Shown piece by piece: positions 29,469 to 36,815 of a DNA stretch of 41,803 bases (position 1 is the stretch's first letter; each line of letters starts with the position of its first letter). The DNA comes from a virus, in the IMG/VR virus record IMGVR_UViG_3300001749_000008, positions 1 to 41,803 of that record, one strand, 5' to 3'. Position numbers and translations under genes: made by a program. The notes under the pieces were generated by a model. It had not been told where the DNA came from and did not search any database. It saw nothing but the letters and a program-made list of their open reading frames with translations.

Positions 29469-29669
29469 TTATCCACCCTTATTCATTTTTGTTTTATTTT
29501 TTTCTATATCGTCAGGTGATAGTATAGACAATGCTGATCTAGCTTTTTCGATGTTATAGTTATAATATTCCATCACAAACTTTAGATTTTTATTATCATC
29601 TTTCTTCGCCCATTTACTAAACCTCTTACGAGGTCTAATGATATTTATCAAATCATAATAATCCATCAT
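29469..29669 (-). pseudogene. Partial second copy of gp62 C-terminus
   Basis: About 66 residues repeat the C-terminal half of the clamp-loader protein at 29784: YDLINIIRPRKRFSKWAKK and FVMEYYNYNIEKARSAL. The N-terminal half is missing. ATG 29669/29666 or GTG 29678 could start it. DNA identity with the full gene is high in the centre (about 29532-29640), so the duplication is recent. It may be a pseudogene or be translated as a fragment. Confidence 0.7.
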
Positions 29670-29678
29670 AAACTTCAC

Positions 29679-29783
29679 TTTTCATAAATAAATTATGGTT
29701 CGCGAGACGACAATCTCCAACCACACTAGAAACTTTCAAGGAGTTATAATGATTGGTAGATGGCACAATGAGAAATGTCGGAA
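29679..29783. other. 105-bp spacer between the two gp62 copies
   Basis: This spacer holds no minus-strand gene. On the plus strand AAGGAG precedes an ATG at about 29749 for a 12-codon ORF (MIGRWHNEKCRN) that ends at once. It looks like a remnant of a deleted insert, flanked by the full and the partial gp62 copies. Confidence 0.35.
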
Positions 29784-30155
29784 TTAACCGCCTCTATTCA
29801 TCTTTTGCTTAATGTTTTCGAGATCACTTTCGTTCAATATCAACAATGCTGATCTAGCTTTTTCGATGTTATAGTTATAATATTCCATCACAAGCTTTAG
29901 ATTTTTATCGTCTGTCTTCTTCGCCCATTTACTAAACCTCTTACGAGGTCTGATTGAATTGATTAAATAATCATATTTGATATCGTCATCTAGATCGCTT
30001 AATAGATTGACTTCATTGGCGTACATTATAGTGTCAGGGAAATAGCTCAGGCCTCGATTGATCATAAAGCTGTTGTAATCTGACTTAAAATTGATTTCGT
30101 CTTTATTGTCCTTTTTGTTAAAGGTGATATTATTCAGAATATTCCACAAACTCAT
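29784..30155 (-). CDS. 62: Clamp loader small subunit gp62
   Basis: A 123-residue homologue of T4 gp62, which forms the 4:1 clamp loader with gp44 and opens gp45. Matching parts are DYNSFMINRGLSYFPDTIMYANEVN (T4: DYSKFMVENALSQFPE) and YLINSIRPRKRFSKWAKK (T4: YLMAAVPRGKRYGKWAK). It is shorter than T4 gp62 (187), as in many distant T4-like phages. It lies five genes downstream of gp44 instead of adjacent, because accessory genes occupy the space. A partial second copy follows it. Confidence 0.85.
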   Translation of the reverse strand: MSLWNILNNITFNKKDNKDEINFKSDYNSFMINRGLSYFPDTIMYANEVNLLSDLDDDIKYDYLINSIRPRKRFSKWAKKTDDKNLKLVMEYYNYNIEKARSALLILNESDLENIKQKMNRGG

Positions 30156-30624
30156 TACTTACTACTCTCTCAATCATATCAAAAAATTCTTCTTTGGTGT
30201 CAGTTAATTCCATACTGTATTTATCACAAAGTATCTGAACATTGCCCTTTCTCCAAAAACCATCTGGACAACATACTATTACAAAGCAGTTCATCATAGA
30301 AATTAAACCTAGTTCCATAAGTGTGATAGGACTTTTAGTTTCAGGGTCAAAATATACTACAACCAAGTTTGAATTTTCTAGACCATTTAACTCCCACGAA
30401 ACCTGTTCATTAAAATTCGTGTTCAAAGTATCTTGAACCCAAGAGGAGTCCCAATCATCTCTACGTGGATTTAGAATAGTCCAGTCGTCTTTACCCTTTT
30501 CAGTAATAAGGCTGGTAACAGTTTCCTGCCACTCTTCAGCAACGCCCATTTCAATGCTTCCTGCTAGAAATACAGTTTTACCAGATTTAGAATATTCACC
30601 GGGCGCTTTTACTTCCATAGTCAT
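30130..30624 (-). CDS. Nucleoside 2-deoxyribosyltransferase-like protein A
   Basis: A 164-residue protein with the nucleoside deoxyribosyltransferase fold pattern: VFLAGSIEMG at the start, WTILNPRRDDWD, NEQVSWELNGLENSNLVVVYFDPETKSP and ITLMELGL. These enzymes swap bases on deoxynucleosides or hydrolyse them; related phage proteins may remake nucleotide pools. The catalytic Glu in MELGL is retained. It is followed by gp62 and preceded by a diverged paralogue. Confidence 0.8.
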   Translation of the reverse strand: MTMEVKAPGEYSKSGKTVFLAGSIEMGVAEEWQETVTSLITEKGKDDWTILNPRRDDWDSSWVQDTLNTNFNEQVSWELNGLENSNLVVVYFDPETKSPITLMELGLISMMNCFVIVCCPDGFWRKGNVQILCDKYSMELTDTKEEFFDMIERVVSNEFVEYSE

Positions 30625-31064
30625 ATCAATCTTCCTTTAATTGCTAGGGACGCTTTCTCTAAACTGTCAAAAATGGGTACATTGAATTCAATGCAAGCCG
30701 ATTCAATTAAAGCCTTTTTCCAAAACCCAGCATCCATACATATATATGTGTCTTTATACTTGCAGAGATCAGCTAAATCCAACAACGAAACTGGACTCTC
30801 AGTGTCTTCGGAAAAGTGTAATAATACAATATCAGCATCTTGGAGTGCTTCGTTTACCCACCTAACGCTATTGACAAACGCTTCAGATGTTTCATCTGCG
30901 ACTTCTTTAATGTTGTCTCCCTTAGGATTAAGTAAAGCGACATCATAATCATTAAAGAGCTTAACAAATTCGTCTCTCCAATCTCTTTCTACTGTCAATG
31001 ACCCACCTAAAAATACAGACTTGACATCAGTCGGATACGGATTTGGCGCTTTTACTTCCAGCAT
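30621..31064 (-). CDS. Nucleoside 2-deoxyribosyltransferase-like protein B (paralogue)
   Basis: A 147-residue tandem paralogue of protein A: LEVKAPNPYP matches MEVKAPGEYS, SVFLGGSL matches VFLAGSI, and ADIVLLHFSEDTESPVSLLDLADL matches the SPITLMELGL part. The catalytic Glu of ELG is replaced (LLDLADL), so the enzyme may be inactive or altered. The start overlaps the Zn-finger gene by 38 nt in another frame. Confidence 0.75.
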   Translation of the reverse strand: MLEVKAPNPYPTDVKSVFLGGSLTVERDWRDEFVKLFNDYDVALLNPKGDNIKEVADETSEAFVNSVRWVNEALQDADIVLLHFSEDTESPVSLLDLADLCKYKDTYICMDAGFWKKALIESACIEFNVPIFDSLEKASLAIKGRLI

Positions 31065-31248
31065 CTTTTTTATTCCTCAATATTTCTGCGCTTGCATTCC
31101 ATAAACCTGCGCACTCATTACATAATTTCATCTCAATTGGTCCTTCGGCTGTGTCGAGTTTAAGTATAGCATCCTCGGACTTTTTCAATCGCTTATCACA
31201 ACCACCGCATTTGGGTTGGCGACCTAATCCTAGCTTTTTACTTATCAT
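31027..31248 (-). CDS. Small zinc-ribbon protein, 73 aa
   Basis: Four cysteines in CGGC (residues 14-17) and LCNEC (near 43-46) form a likely zinc ribbon. The C-terminal 25 residues are Lys- and Ser-rich. Such proteins often bind nucleic acid or host RNA polymerase in phages; nothing more specific can be said. Confidence 0.65.
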   Translation of the reverse strand: MISKKLGLGRQPKCGGCDKRLKKSEDAILKLDTAEGPIEMKLCNECAGLWNASAEILRNKKDAGSKSAKSVSD

Positions 31249-31462
31249 AAATTTTAACCGAAACCAACTCGACCTCTACAATAATATATTCATCTATATC
31301 TGATTGGTTCGCTGCATTCACCGCAGCGCTTTTTTGAGTAAACACTCTAGCATTATGTTTATCCGGCCCCCAAACCGTCCTAGACTCATACATATTACCA
31401 GTATTTCGACGGTGATACATGTACTGGCTCATGTCACTGTTTACTGCAATAAAATGACTCAT
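31238..31462 (-). CDS. Hypothetical protein, 74 aa, paralogue pair member
   Basis: It shares the motif ARVFTQKSAAVNAAN with the next gene (ARVYNTKSAAVNSYN), so the two arose by tandem duplication. The pattern (WTxDLxKARxFxTKSAA) is common in small phage proteins that I recall only as hypothetical. Both may have a small beta-alpha fold. Confidence 0.65.
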   Translation of the reverse strand: MSHFIAVNSDMSQYMYHRRNTGNMYESRTVWGPDKHNARVFTQKSAAVNAANQSDIDEYIIVEVELVSVKIYDK

Positions 31463-31668
31463 ACTAATTCAACTTTCAATATTGCTTCAACAATTTCAAC
31501 GTCTGTTCCATTTTCTCGTTGTCTGTGCCCTTCGAAGTTGTAATTATATGAATTTACAGCAGCAGATTTTGTATTATATACTCTAGCCTTTTGAAGATCC
31601 TCAGTCCATTCAAAATACCCGCCAGCAGCTTTCACATAACCTTTCGGCCCACTAATTAAATATTTCAT
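31459..31668 (-). CDS. Hypothetical protein, 69 aa, paralogue pair member
   Basis: Tandem paralogue of the 74-aa gene, with EWTEDLQKARVYNTKSAAV and an acidic C-terminus. Its ATG overlaps the gp44 stop as ATGA, and its own stop overlaps the next ATG. Function unknown. Confidence 0.65.
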   Translation of the reverse strand: MKYLISGPKGYVKAAGGYFEWTEDLQKARVYNTKSAAVNSYNYNFEGHRQRENGTDVEIVEAILKVELV

Positions 31669-32609
31669 TGAAACTCTCCTTCTACCATGATTTCAGTCAA
31701 GCAGCAGACAAAATTGATTTCGGTATCTGCTGCAAAGGCATGTTGATATTGATACTTACCAATAATCAAAACAATATATGGAATAGTTTCTTTTGTAAAG
31801 AATTGAGAGGCCTGGTCATAAATTTTGCGATACAGAACGTCTGCGTCATTATCAACGTTTTGACCTGCCCATTTGCGAACTCCAGTGAAATTCTTATCTT
31901 TAAGAAGTTTCATCAGATCTTTAAGATTTGCTTCTTGGAAATTTGCCAGAATACCTGAGTCAATCTTACCAGTTGCAGCATATCTTTGCAAGTCATTAAG
32001 AGTCTTTCTCCAATCAGGATAATGTTTCTTAATGACTTCAGCGATCACGGGCTTTTCAAATTCTACATTTTCCTTCTCAAGAATGATAGAAACTCTATTT
32101 AAGAACTCCATTGCCAGTTTACTAGCATCAGCTTTCTTAATGTTGAATTTGATCAGTGAACATCTCGACTTCAATGGGTCGATAATTCTATTTTCGTAGT
32201 TGCACGTTAAAATGAACCCGCAATTCTTAGAAAATTCTTCCATAAAATTACGAAGCGCTGGCTGGGTTGAGTTTGGGTTTAGATAATCAGCCTCATCGAG
32301 TATGACATATTTGCGACCACCAGAAAGAGATACTGAGCTAGCAAACTGTTGGATATCATTTCTTAGTGTGTCGATATTTCCCTTCATCGAACCATTGATA
32401 ACGATATAATCGCATCCTAATTGTTCTAGCATCGCCCGAGCAATTGTGGTTTTACCTACGCCAGCTCCACCCGAAAGAATAAGATTAGGAATACTTTCTT
32501 GGTTTACGAACGTCTGAAAGGTTTCTTTTAAATCTGTAGGTAGGATAGTTTCCTCTACAGTCTTTGGTCTATACTTTTCAACCCATAGTGGGTTATCATC
32601 ATTAATCAT
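31665..32609 (-). CDS. 44: Clamp loader large subunit gp44 (AAA+ ATPase)
   Basis: A 314-residue AAA+ ATPase (T4 gp44: 319). Walker A is SGGAGVGKTT (about 46-55), Walker B is VILDEADYL (DEAD 105-108), sensor 1 is ILTCNYENRI, and the arginine finger is PLKSRC (148-150). With gp62 it loads the gp45 clamp for replication and late transcription. It sits one small ORF after gp45 and is uninterrupted, unlike gp41 and gp43. Confidence 0.96.
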   Translation of the reverse strand: MINDDNPLWVEKYRPKTVEETILPTDLKETFQTFVNQESIPNLILSGGAGVGKTTIARAMLEQLGCDYIVINGSMKGNIDTLRNDIQQFASSVSLSGGRKYVILDEADYLNPNSTQPALRNFMEEFSKNCGFILTCNYENRIIDPLKSRCSLIKFNIKKADASKLAMEFLNRVSIILEKENVEFEKPVIAEVIKKHYPDWRKTLNDLQRYAATGKIDSGILANFQEANLKDLMKLLKDKNFTGVRKWAGQNVDNDADVLYRKIYDQASQFFTKETIPYIVLIIGKYQYQHAFAADTEINFVCCLTEIMVEGEFQ

Positions 32610-32805
32610 TCATCACCTCAATCACATTATGCATTTGGAACAATTTCCAAAATCCACGATTCATATTTCCACCGTCAGACCTTTTAACTATATATCCCAT
32701 AAAAACGTTATTTCTGCACGAAGAATAAACTTTTTCACAAGAATATTCAAATACACCAAATGGGGTGATGCTATATGCAACATCACCCTTAATCACAATT
32801 TTCAT
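32602..32805 (-). CDS. Hypothetical protein, 67 aa
   Basis: A 67-residue basic protein between gp45 and gp44. It has beta-type segments (IVIKGDVAYSITPFGVFEY, VFMGYIVKR). Its stop overlaps the gp44 start by 8 nt. No family was recognised; its presence between clamp and loader is unusual relative to T4, where 45 and 44 adjoin. Confidence 0.65.
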   Translation of the reverse strand: MKIVIKGDVAYSITPFGVFEYSCEKVYSSCRNNVFMGYIVKRSDGGNMNRGFWKLFQMHNVIEVMND

Positions 32806-32821
32806 AATATACTACCTTCAA

Positions 32822-33487
32822 TCAGCTTCCGTACGAAGAAGATGCCTCGACCGCGATATAATATTCTACAAGTGGTCCTTTAAAGTGTGAAAGACCTTTT
32901 GATGAGATTTCGACTTCATAATCACCTGGCAAGACTTTTAAGTGTTCCGCTTTAATAATCATTTGGAACTTGTCAGATGTTTCTGACTTACCAACCGCAA
33001 CACTATATCTGTCGGCAGATGGGTTTTTACTATCGATAGCATCAAGAGTAATATTTTCTCCGTCGCCGACGATGGCCATTTCTGGTAGGCTTAGAACGTT
33101 CAATGCTTTCATAAAATCATTAAGCACTTCAGCTTCAAGCTTGAAAGAGATTTCCGGTGCTGGAAATTTAATGTCCTTTTGTGGAGGAACAATAATCGTA
33201 TTTGGATCTGCGAAGGTGTAATTGATCCTGCGACGACCTTCCTTAAGTGTAAGGTTCTTGTCTCCAATCTCCACATCTGCATTTTCGAAGAGTGAAAGAG
33301 TAGACAAGAACCTTGATAAATCGTAAATTGCAAAGCTTGATGCAATATTGTGTTCAATAGTCGCTTTTGCCAAAATGGTTTTATTGGCTGAGATTGTTGA
33401 AAGGGTATTACCAGCTTGGAACATGATTCCATGGTTAATGCCCGAATAGTTTTTCAAAATCTGTAGTGTTACATCATCAAATTTCAT
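32822..33487 (-). CDS. 45: Sliding clamp gp45
   Basis: A 221-residue trimeric processivity clamp (T4 gp45: 228). It begins MKFDDVTLQILKNYSGIN, as is typical for these clamps. The start ATG 33487 overlaps the stop of the endonuclease upstream (ATGA), and the end of that endonuclease gene supplies a GGA-type ribosome binding site. gp45 also activates late promoters of the TATAAATA type. The gene is complete, but its translation now seems coupled to a selfish gene. Confidence 0.93.
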   Translation of the reverse strand: MKFDDVTLQILKNYSGINHGIMFQAGNTLSTISANKTILAKATIEHNIASSFAIYDLSRFLSTLSLFENADVEIGDKNLTLKEGRRRINYTFADPNTIIVPPQKDIKFPAPEISFKLEAEVLNDFMKALNVLSLPEMAIVGDGENITLDAIDSKNPSADRYSVAVGKSETSDKFQMIIKAEHLKVLPGDYEVEISSKGLSHFKGPLVEYYIAVEASSSYGS

Positions 33488-34911
33488 AATATTTTCCATT
33501 TCGTAGTTCCACAATTCCAATAACGTCTATATCCGTTATTGAACATATTTTGTGCTTCAGTTAATTCATTATTAAAGTGATCTAATAATTTATGTTGTTT
33601 ATGTTTCTGGGCGGCAAGTCTATTTATCGTACCAATATCCTTTCTCCAATAATAATAACTTGGTGAGTTTACATGTTCTTCGCTAAAGCCACATTGAAGA
33701 TATGATTTGCCATCAAACTTATCATTATCGGAATATGATATAAGATTATCTGAATATGTCCTTAAAAAATGCTTTATCAATTTAGAGGTTCCTCCGACAA
33801 CTGACGTATCCAATTTATGACACATTCTTATAAGTTCATATGTTTTATCTTTTGTATATCTACTTATGCCAAATGTTGCAACAGACACAAGATTATTTTT
33901 ATAAAAAAGACCAATTTTTATAGAGGAATTTGTATATCCTTTAAGGTGATTTTCATTAATAAATCCTCTAGCAATATTTGTGTCTAATTTTTTAATATCT
34001 GTATTTCGACCATATATTCTGATGTTTGATAATCCTAATCTACTTTTAATGATAGATTTTATAATATCTTGTTTTTCGTACCATTCATAGTCGGTAAAAC
34101 TCAAAAACTTTAAACCCACATCTCTACATTTTTTATATTTTGTAAAGTGTTTGTTTTTTTCGTCTTGATCTTCTCTATAATTATATGAGTGCCAATAAAT
34201 TCCATTAACTTCTATTGCCAAATCATTTACTAAAATGTCTATCTCTAAAGGAGGTATGCGAGTCCTATCATTCTGTTTAGTTTCAAGTCCTAATGATTCT
34301 ACATAATCATTTACTTCTCTTTGGGGAGTTGATACATCATGTGAAGGAAATTCTAAATCAAATTCATTTATTCTTTGACACAAGAATGAATAACTTATTC
34401 CATATTCAGAGCAAATATCATATAACCTAGGTTTCTTTAATAATAATTCTTCTACAAATGACTTATCACGAAAAAACTGTGTATTGTTATCGCGCTGCAT
34501 TGGGTGGCCACCATTTGAATTCCAAGTATCTATTCTTTTTTGTATAGAAACACTAGACTTTGACGGGTGATCTACACCATATTTTTCCATGCAAGTCGAT
34601 TTAATTTTTTCTTGAACGTTATTATCTAAAAATACATTTTTTACACCATACTTTTTATATGATGTATTTTCTCTAGATTTTTCCATACAAGATCTATCAC
34701 CACACGTCTTTAAATACCCTTTAATGAATGATTTAAAAATTTTTGGCTTTTCACAAAAACATTTCTGTATATCAAAATTGTTATGATAACAATAAGCAGC
34801 TTCTACAATGTTTTCTGTATTATATTTAGATGATAGTTTTTCTGTAAGTTTACTATCTTTTAATATAGCAGACTTTCTTATTGAACCATCACCTAAAATG
34901 GGAAGTTTCAT
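33484..34911 (-). CDS. Long homing endonuclease with Zn-finger, nuclease and GNAT-like domains (copy 1)
   Basis: A 475-residue protein with four parts. Residues 51-75 hold paired Cys (CFCEKP...CGDRSC), likely zinc-binding. About 80-130 contain two KYGV-type repeats. Near 160-190 is a helix-turn-helix. At 221-245 the nuclease core EIDILVNDLAIEVNGIYWHS resembles Vsr/PD-(D/E)xK enzymes, followed by FLSFTDYEW. From about 305 to the end, a GNAT-like module appears: SIKIGLFYKNNLVSVATFG and LISYSDNDKFDGKSY. It sits between the glycosyltransferase and gp45 with ATGA overlaps on both sides. Confidence 0.85.
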   Translation of the reverse strand: MKLPILGDGSIRKSAILKDSKLTEKLSSKYNTENIVEAAYCYHNNFDIQKCFCEKPKIFKSFIKGYLKTCGDRSCMEKSRENTSYKKYGVKNVFLDNNVQEKIKSTCMEKYGVDHPSKSSVSIQKRIDTWNSNGGHPMQRDNNTQFFRDKSFVEELLLKKPRLYDICSEYGISYSFLCQRINEFDLEFPSHDVSTPQREVNDYVESLGLETKQNDRTRIPPLEIDILVNDLAIEVNGIYWHSYNYREDQDEKNKHFTKYKKCRDVGLKFLSFTDYEWYEKQDIIKSIIKSRLGLSNIRIYGRNTDIKKLDTNIARGFINENHLKGYTNSSIKIGLFYKNNLVSVATFGISRYTKDKTYELIRMCHKLDTSVVGGTSKLIKHFLRTYSDNLISYSDNDKFDGKSYLQCGFSEEHVNSPSYYYWRKDIGTINRLAAQKHKQHKLLDHFNNELTEAQNMFNNGYRRYWNCGTTKWKIL

Positions 34912-36019
34912 TTTTTCTTCTTCATGGTATTCATATCAACGGTTGCCGCTTGACCAATAGACGCTAAGTCCTTTAAGCTACCACCAAAGATATACATTCC
35001 AACGTGTTGTAGTTCCATCCAAGGGCAGAGCCACACTTTCATTCCTGCTTTACGTGTCCATTGGCAAAACATATAATCTTCACTTAAGTATCTATTCGAA
35101 TCTTCACAAATCGGAGTATCAAAATACGCCATAATTTGTCTAGAACCGTCAAAATGTTCTGTTCGCACGTGATCTGGCTTATAAAGTTGTTGTGGATATG
35201 CTTCTGCAAACTTTACAAAAGTATTTTTCCTAATCATCATAAACCCTGTTCCAGACTCTAGAACCTCTACTGGCTCGTCAATTCTGATCGTCTGTTTGCC
35301 GCCGGCTGGATTAAAGACATAATCACCTACAAACTTATCAAGAGTATTTGGATCTTCATCCGCAACACCTTTATCTACAGCAGCCTTAATCTTTTCCCAA
35401 GAAATGCTTTTCTTAGGATATGGACCACAGATAACGTCATATTCATCGTTGTCTGGGTTTTGATCTTGTAATGCTAATAGTGCAATTACGTCATTAGCAT
35501 TAAAACCAATATCCGAATCGATAAACATCATATGAGTGCAGTCTGATCTTATAAATTCATCCGCACAATAATTTCTAGCTCTAGTGATTAAACTTTCATT
35601 AAATAGAAAGTAGTGTTTAAGCTCAATTCCGTAGTGAGTGCAAAGTGTTGATAAATCTGCAATTGATCTAGTATACATTCCAGCACATTGTCCCAAAATA
35701 TTCGTATTAATTCGCAAAATTAATACCGCATCAAATGCTGCTTTATATCACTATAAAGATTAGACTATATCTTCATCCTCTTTAAGAGGAGCTGGGCGCT
35801 TCGGAAAACATAAGCTTTTTTCCTACTCCTTTCGGATAGTCGTTGAACCTTCTCTTTCGAGCTTGGCTGCTGATAATCTCTTTGAGACGTCCCAGCAATT
35901 CACCCAGTTATCATTTCTAAATTACTTTAGAATGAGGCAGATTTACCATACATAGGGGTCGCAACCATCAATTTTCGTGTTTTTAGTGTTTCAATTGGTA
36001 CATTAATGTTTACTGCCAT
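34908..36019 (-). CDS. Glycosyltransferase (GT-A type), interrupted by a group I intron
   Basis: Exon 1 (36019-35945) encodes 25 residues beginning MAVNINVPIETLKTR and ending PMYG; exon 2 (35693-34908) encodes 261 more, beginning GQCAGMYTRSIADL. The spliced protein is 286 residues. MMFIDSDIGF near residue 77 is the DxD metal/sugar-nucleotide motif of GT-A enzymes, and SEDYMFCQWTRKAG is typical of the acceptor half. Target may be a cell surface or virion component. Exon 1 has its own ribosome binding site, formed by the last codons of the upstream endonuclease. Without splicing the frame stops within the intron. Confidence 0.85.
35694..35944 (-). ncRNA. Group I intron, 251 nt, without internal ORF
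   Basis: The minus strand shows group I core elements in order: P4/P6 at about 35905-35860 (TTGCTG ... CAGCAG), R element GTTCAACGACTA (35848-35837), S element AAGATATAGTC (35773-35763) that pairs with R to form P7, and a P8-like hairpin CCTCTTAAAGAGG between. The 5' exon ends in U (GGU) and can pair with GCC nine bases later (P1 with the conserved U-G pair). The intron ends in G (35694). Splicing joins MYG to GQCAG, as in uninterrupted homologues. Confidence 0.9.
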
Positions 36020-36021
36020 AT

Positions 36022-36651
36022 TTATTTTCCTTTTCTGTTTTTACTAATTAACATTTTTGTTTTGTTAGTATGTTTTTTCCCATAAAACGGATTATTTTTA
36101 CCTGATTTATCGTAATTTCCGAATTTTGAATCCTTTGGTATTATTCTACCTTTATTCCAAGTTGAATATTTTTCATCAAAAACTTCTTTTGTAACTCTTT
36201 TATTTTTTAAGCCATCATTTATCCAAATTTTGTTTTTGTGATTACCATCCGCCGAAAGAAAAGCTTCCAAGTGTTTTTTTCTATTTTCTTTACATAAAAA
36301 TTGATTAGTTGCACTTTCTCTTAATTTTTCTTTTAGAGCATCATCCATTATTATAGCAAAACCGCCAACAGATTTATTTAACCAAAAATCCCAATTGCCA
36401 GAATTATATAATTCTTTAAGATAATGGTGTTCATATTTAATGGCATTCGTTATATTCTCAAATCTTTCATCTATAATAATCATGTCTGGCTCACCATTTT
36501 TATCTCTAAAATAATGAACATATTTAGATGATGTGAAATATTTTATCCACAGATCATCTTCTGGTGCACATTCATTAGCATATCGAACACCATAATAATA
36601 AACATTAAATTTTGACCAGCCTATTATATATGTATACGCTTCGTTATTCAT
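36022..36651 (-). CDS. GIY-YIG homing endonuclease with NUMOD3
   Basis: A 209-residue endonuclease. The N-terminal segment YTYIIGWSKFNVYYYGVRYA is a GIY-YIG variant (YII...YYG) with the conserved Arg in GVR, and the Glu of the family is likely in IKYEHHYL near residue 73. The C-terminal NPFYGKKHTNKTKMLIS is a NUMOD3 DNA-binding motif. It lies between a truncated copy of glycosyltransferase exon 1 and the complete gene. Its last codons (R-K-G-K) create AAAGGAAAA, which serves as ribosome binding site for the glycosyltransferase. A late promoter is upstream. It is likely to cut near the intron site. Confidence 0.85.
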   Translation of the reverse strand: MNNEAYTYIIGWSKFNVYYYGVRYANECAPEDDLWIKYFTSSKYVHYFRDKNGEPDMIIIDERFENITNAIKYEHHYLKELYNSGNWDFWLNKSVGGFAIIMDDALKEKLRESATNQFLCKENRKKHLEAFLSADGNHKNKIWINDGLKNKRVTKEVFDEKYSTWNKGRIIPKDSKFGNYDKSGKNNPFYGKKHTNKTKMLISKNRKGK

Positions 36652-36668
36652 TTTTATACTCCCATGTA

Positions 36669-36676
36669 TATTTATA
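36669..36676 (-). promoter_or_regulatory. T4-type late promoter TATAAATA
   Basis: TATAAATA exactly on the minus strand, 18 nt before the GIY-YIG start codon. Late promoters directly before homing endonuclease genes are common in T4-like phages. The spacing is tight: transcription would start only about 10 nt before ATG, close to the GGGAG site at 36660-36664. Confidence 0.5.
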
Positions 36677-36693
36677 CATAGAAGTATTTAAAG

Positions 36694-36765
36694 CTACATT
36701 GGGGTCGCAACCATCAATTTTCGTGTTTTTAGTGTTTCAATTGGTACATTAATATTTACTGCCAT
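36694..36765 (-). pseudogene. Truncated duplicate of glycosyltransferase exon 1
   Basis: ATG 36765 opens a 23-codon frame identical in protein sequence to residues 1-23 of the glycosyltransferase, then stops with TAG. Positions 36695-36765 match 35949-36019 at 69 of 71 bases; both differences are silent (AAT/AAC and CCA/CCT). AAAGGA precedes it. It is the original or displaced 5' end of the gene, cut off by the endonuclease insertion. Confidence 0.9.
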
Positions 36766-36815
36766 TTATAGTATTCCTTTATTATATATAGTATATTACT
36801 GGAGATTAGTTAATC

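Noticed and set aside
35694-35944. Treating the glycosyltransferase as a gene starting at TTG 35717
   Set aside because: The preceding codons up to 35694 belong to the intron 3' end; a proper ATG exon with ribosome binding site lies at 36019 and rejoins exactly with conserved MYG/GQCAG.
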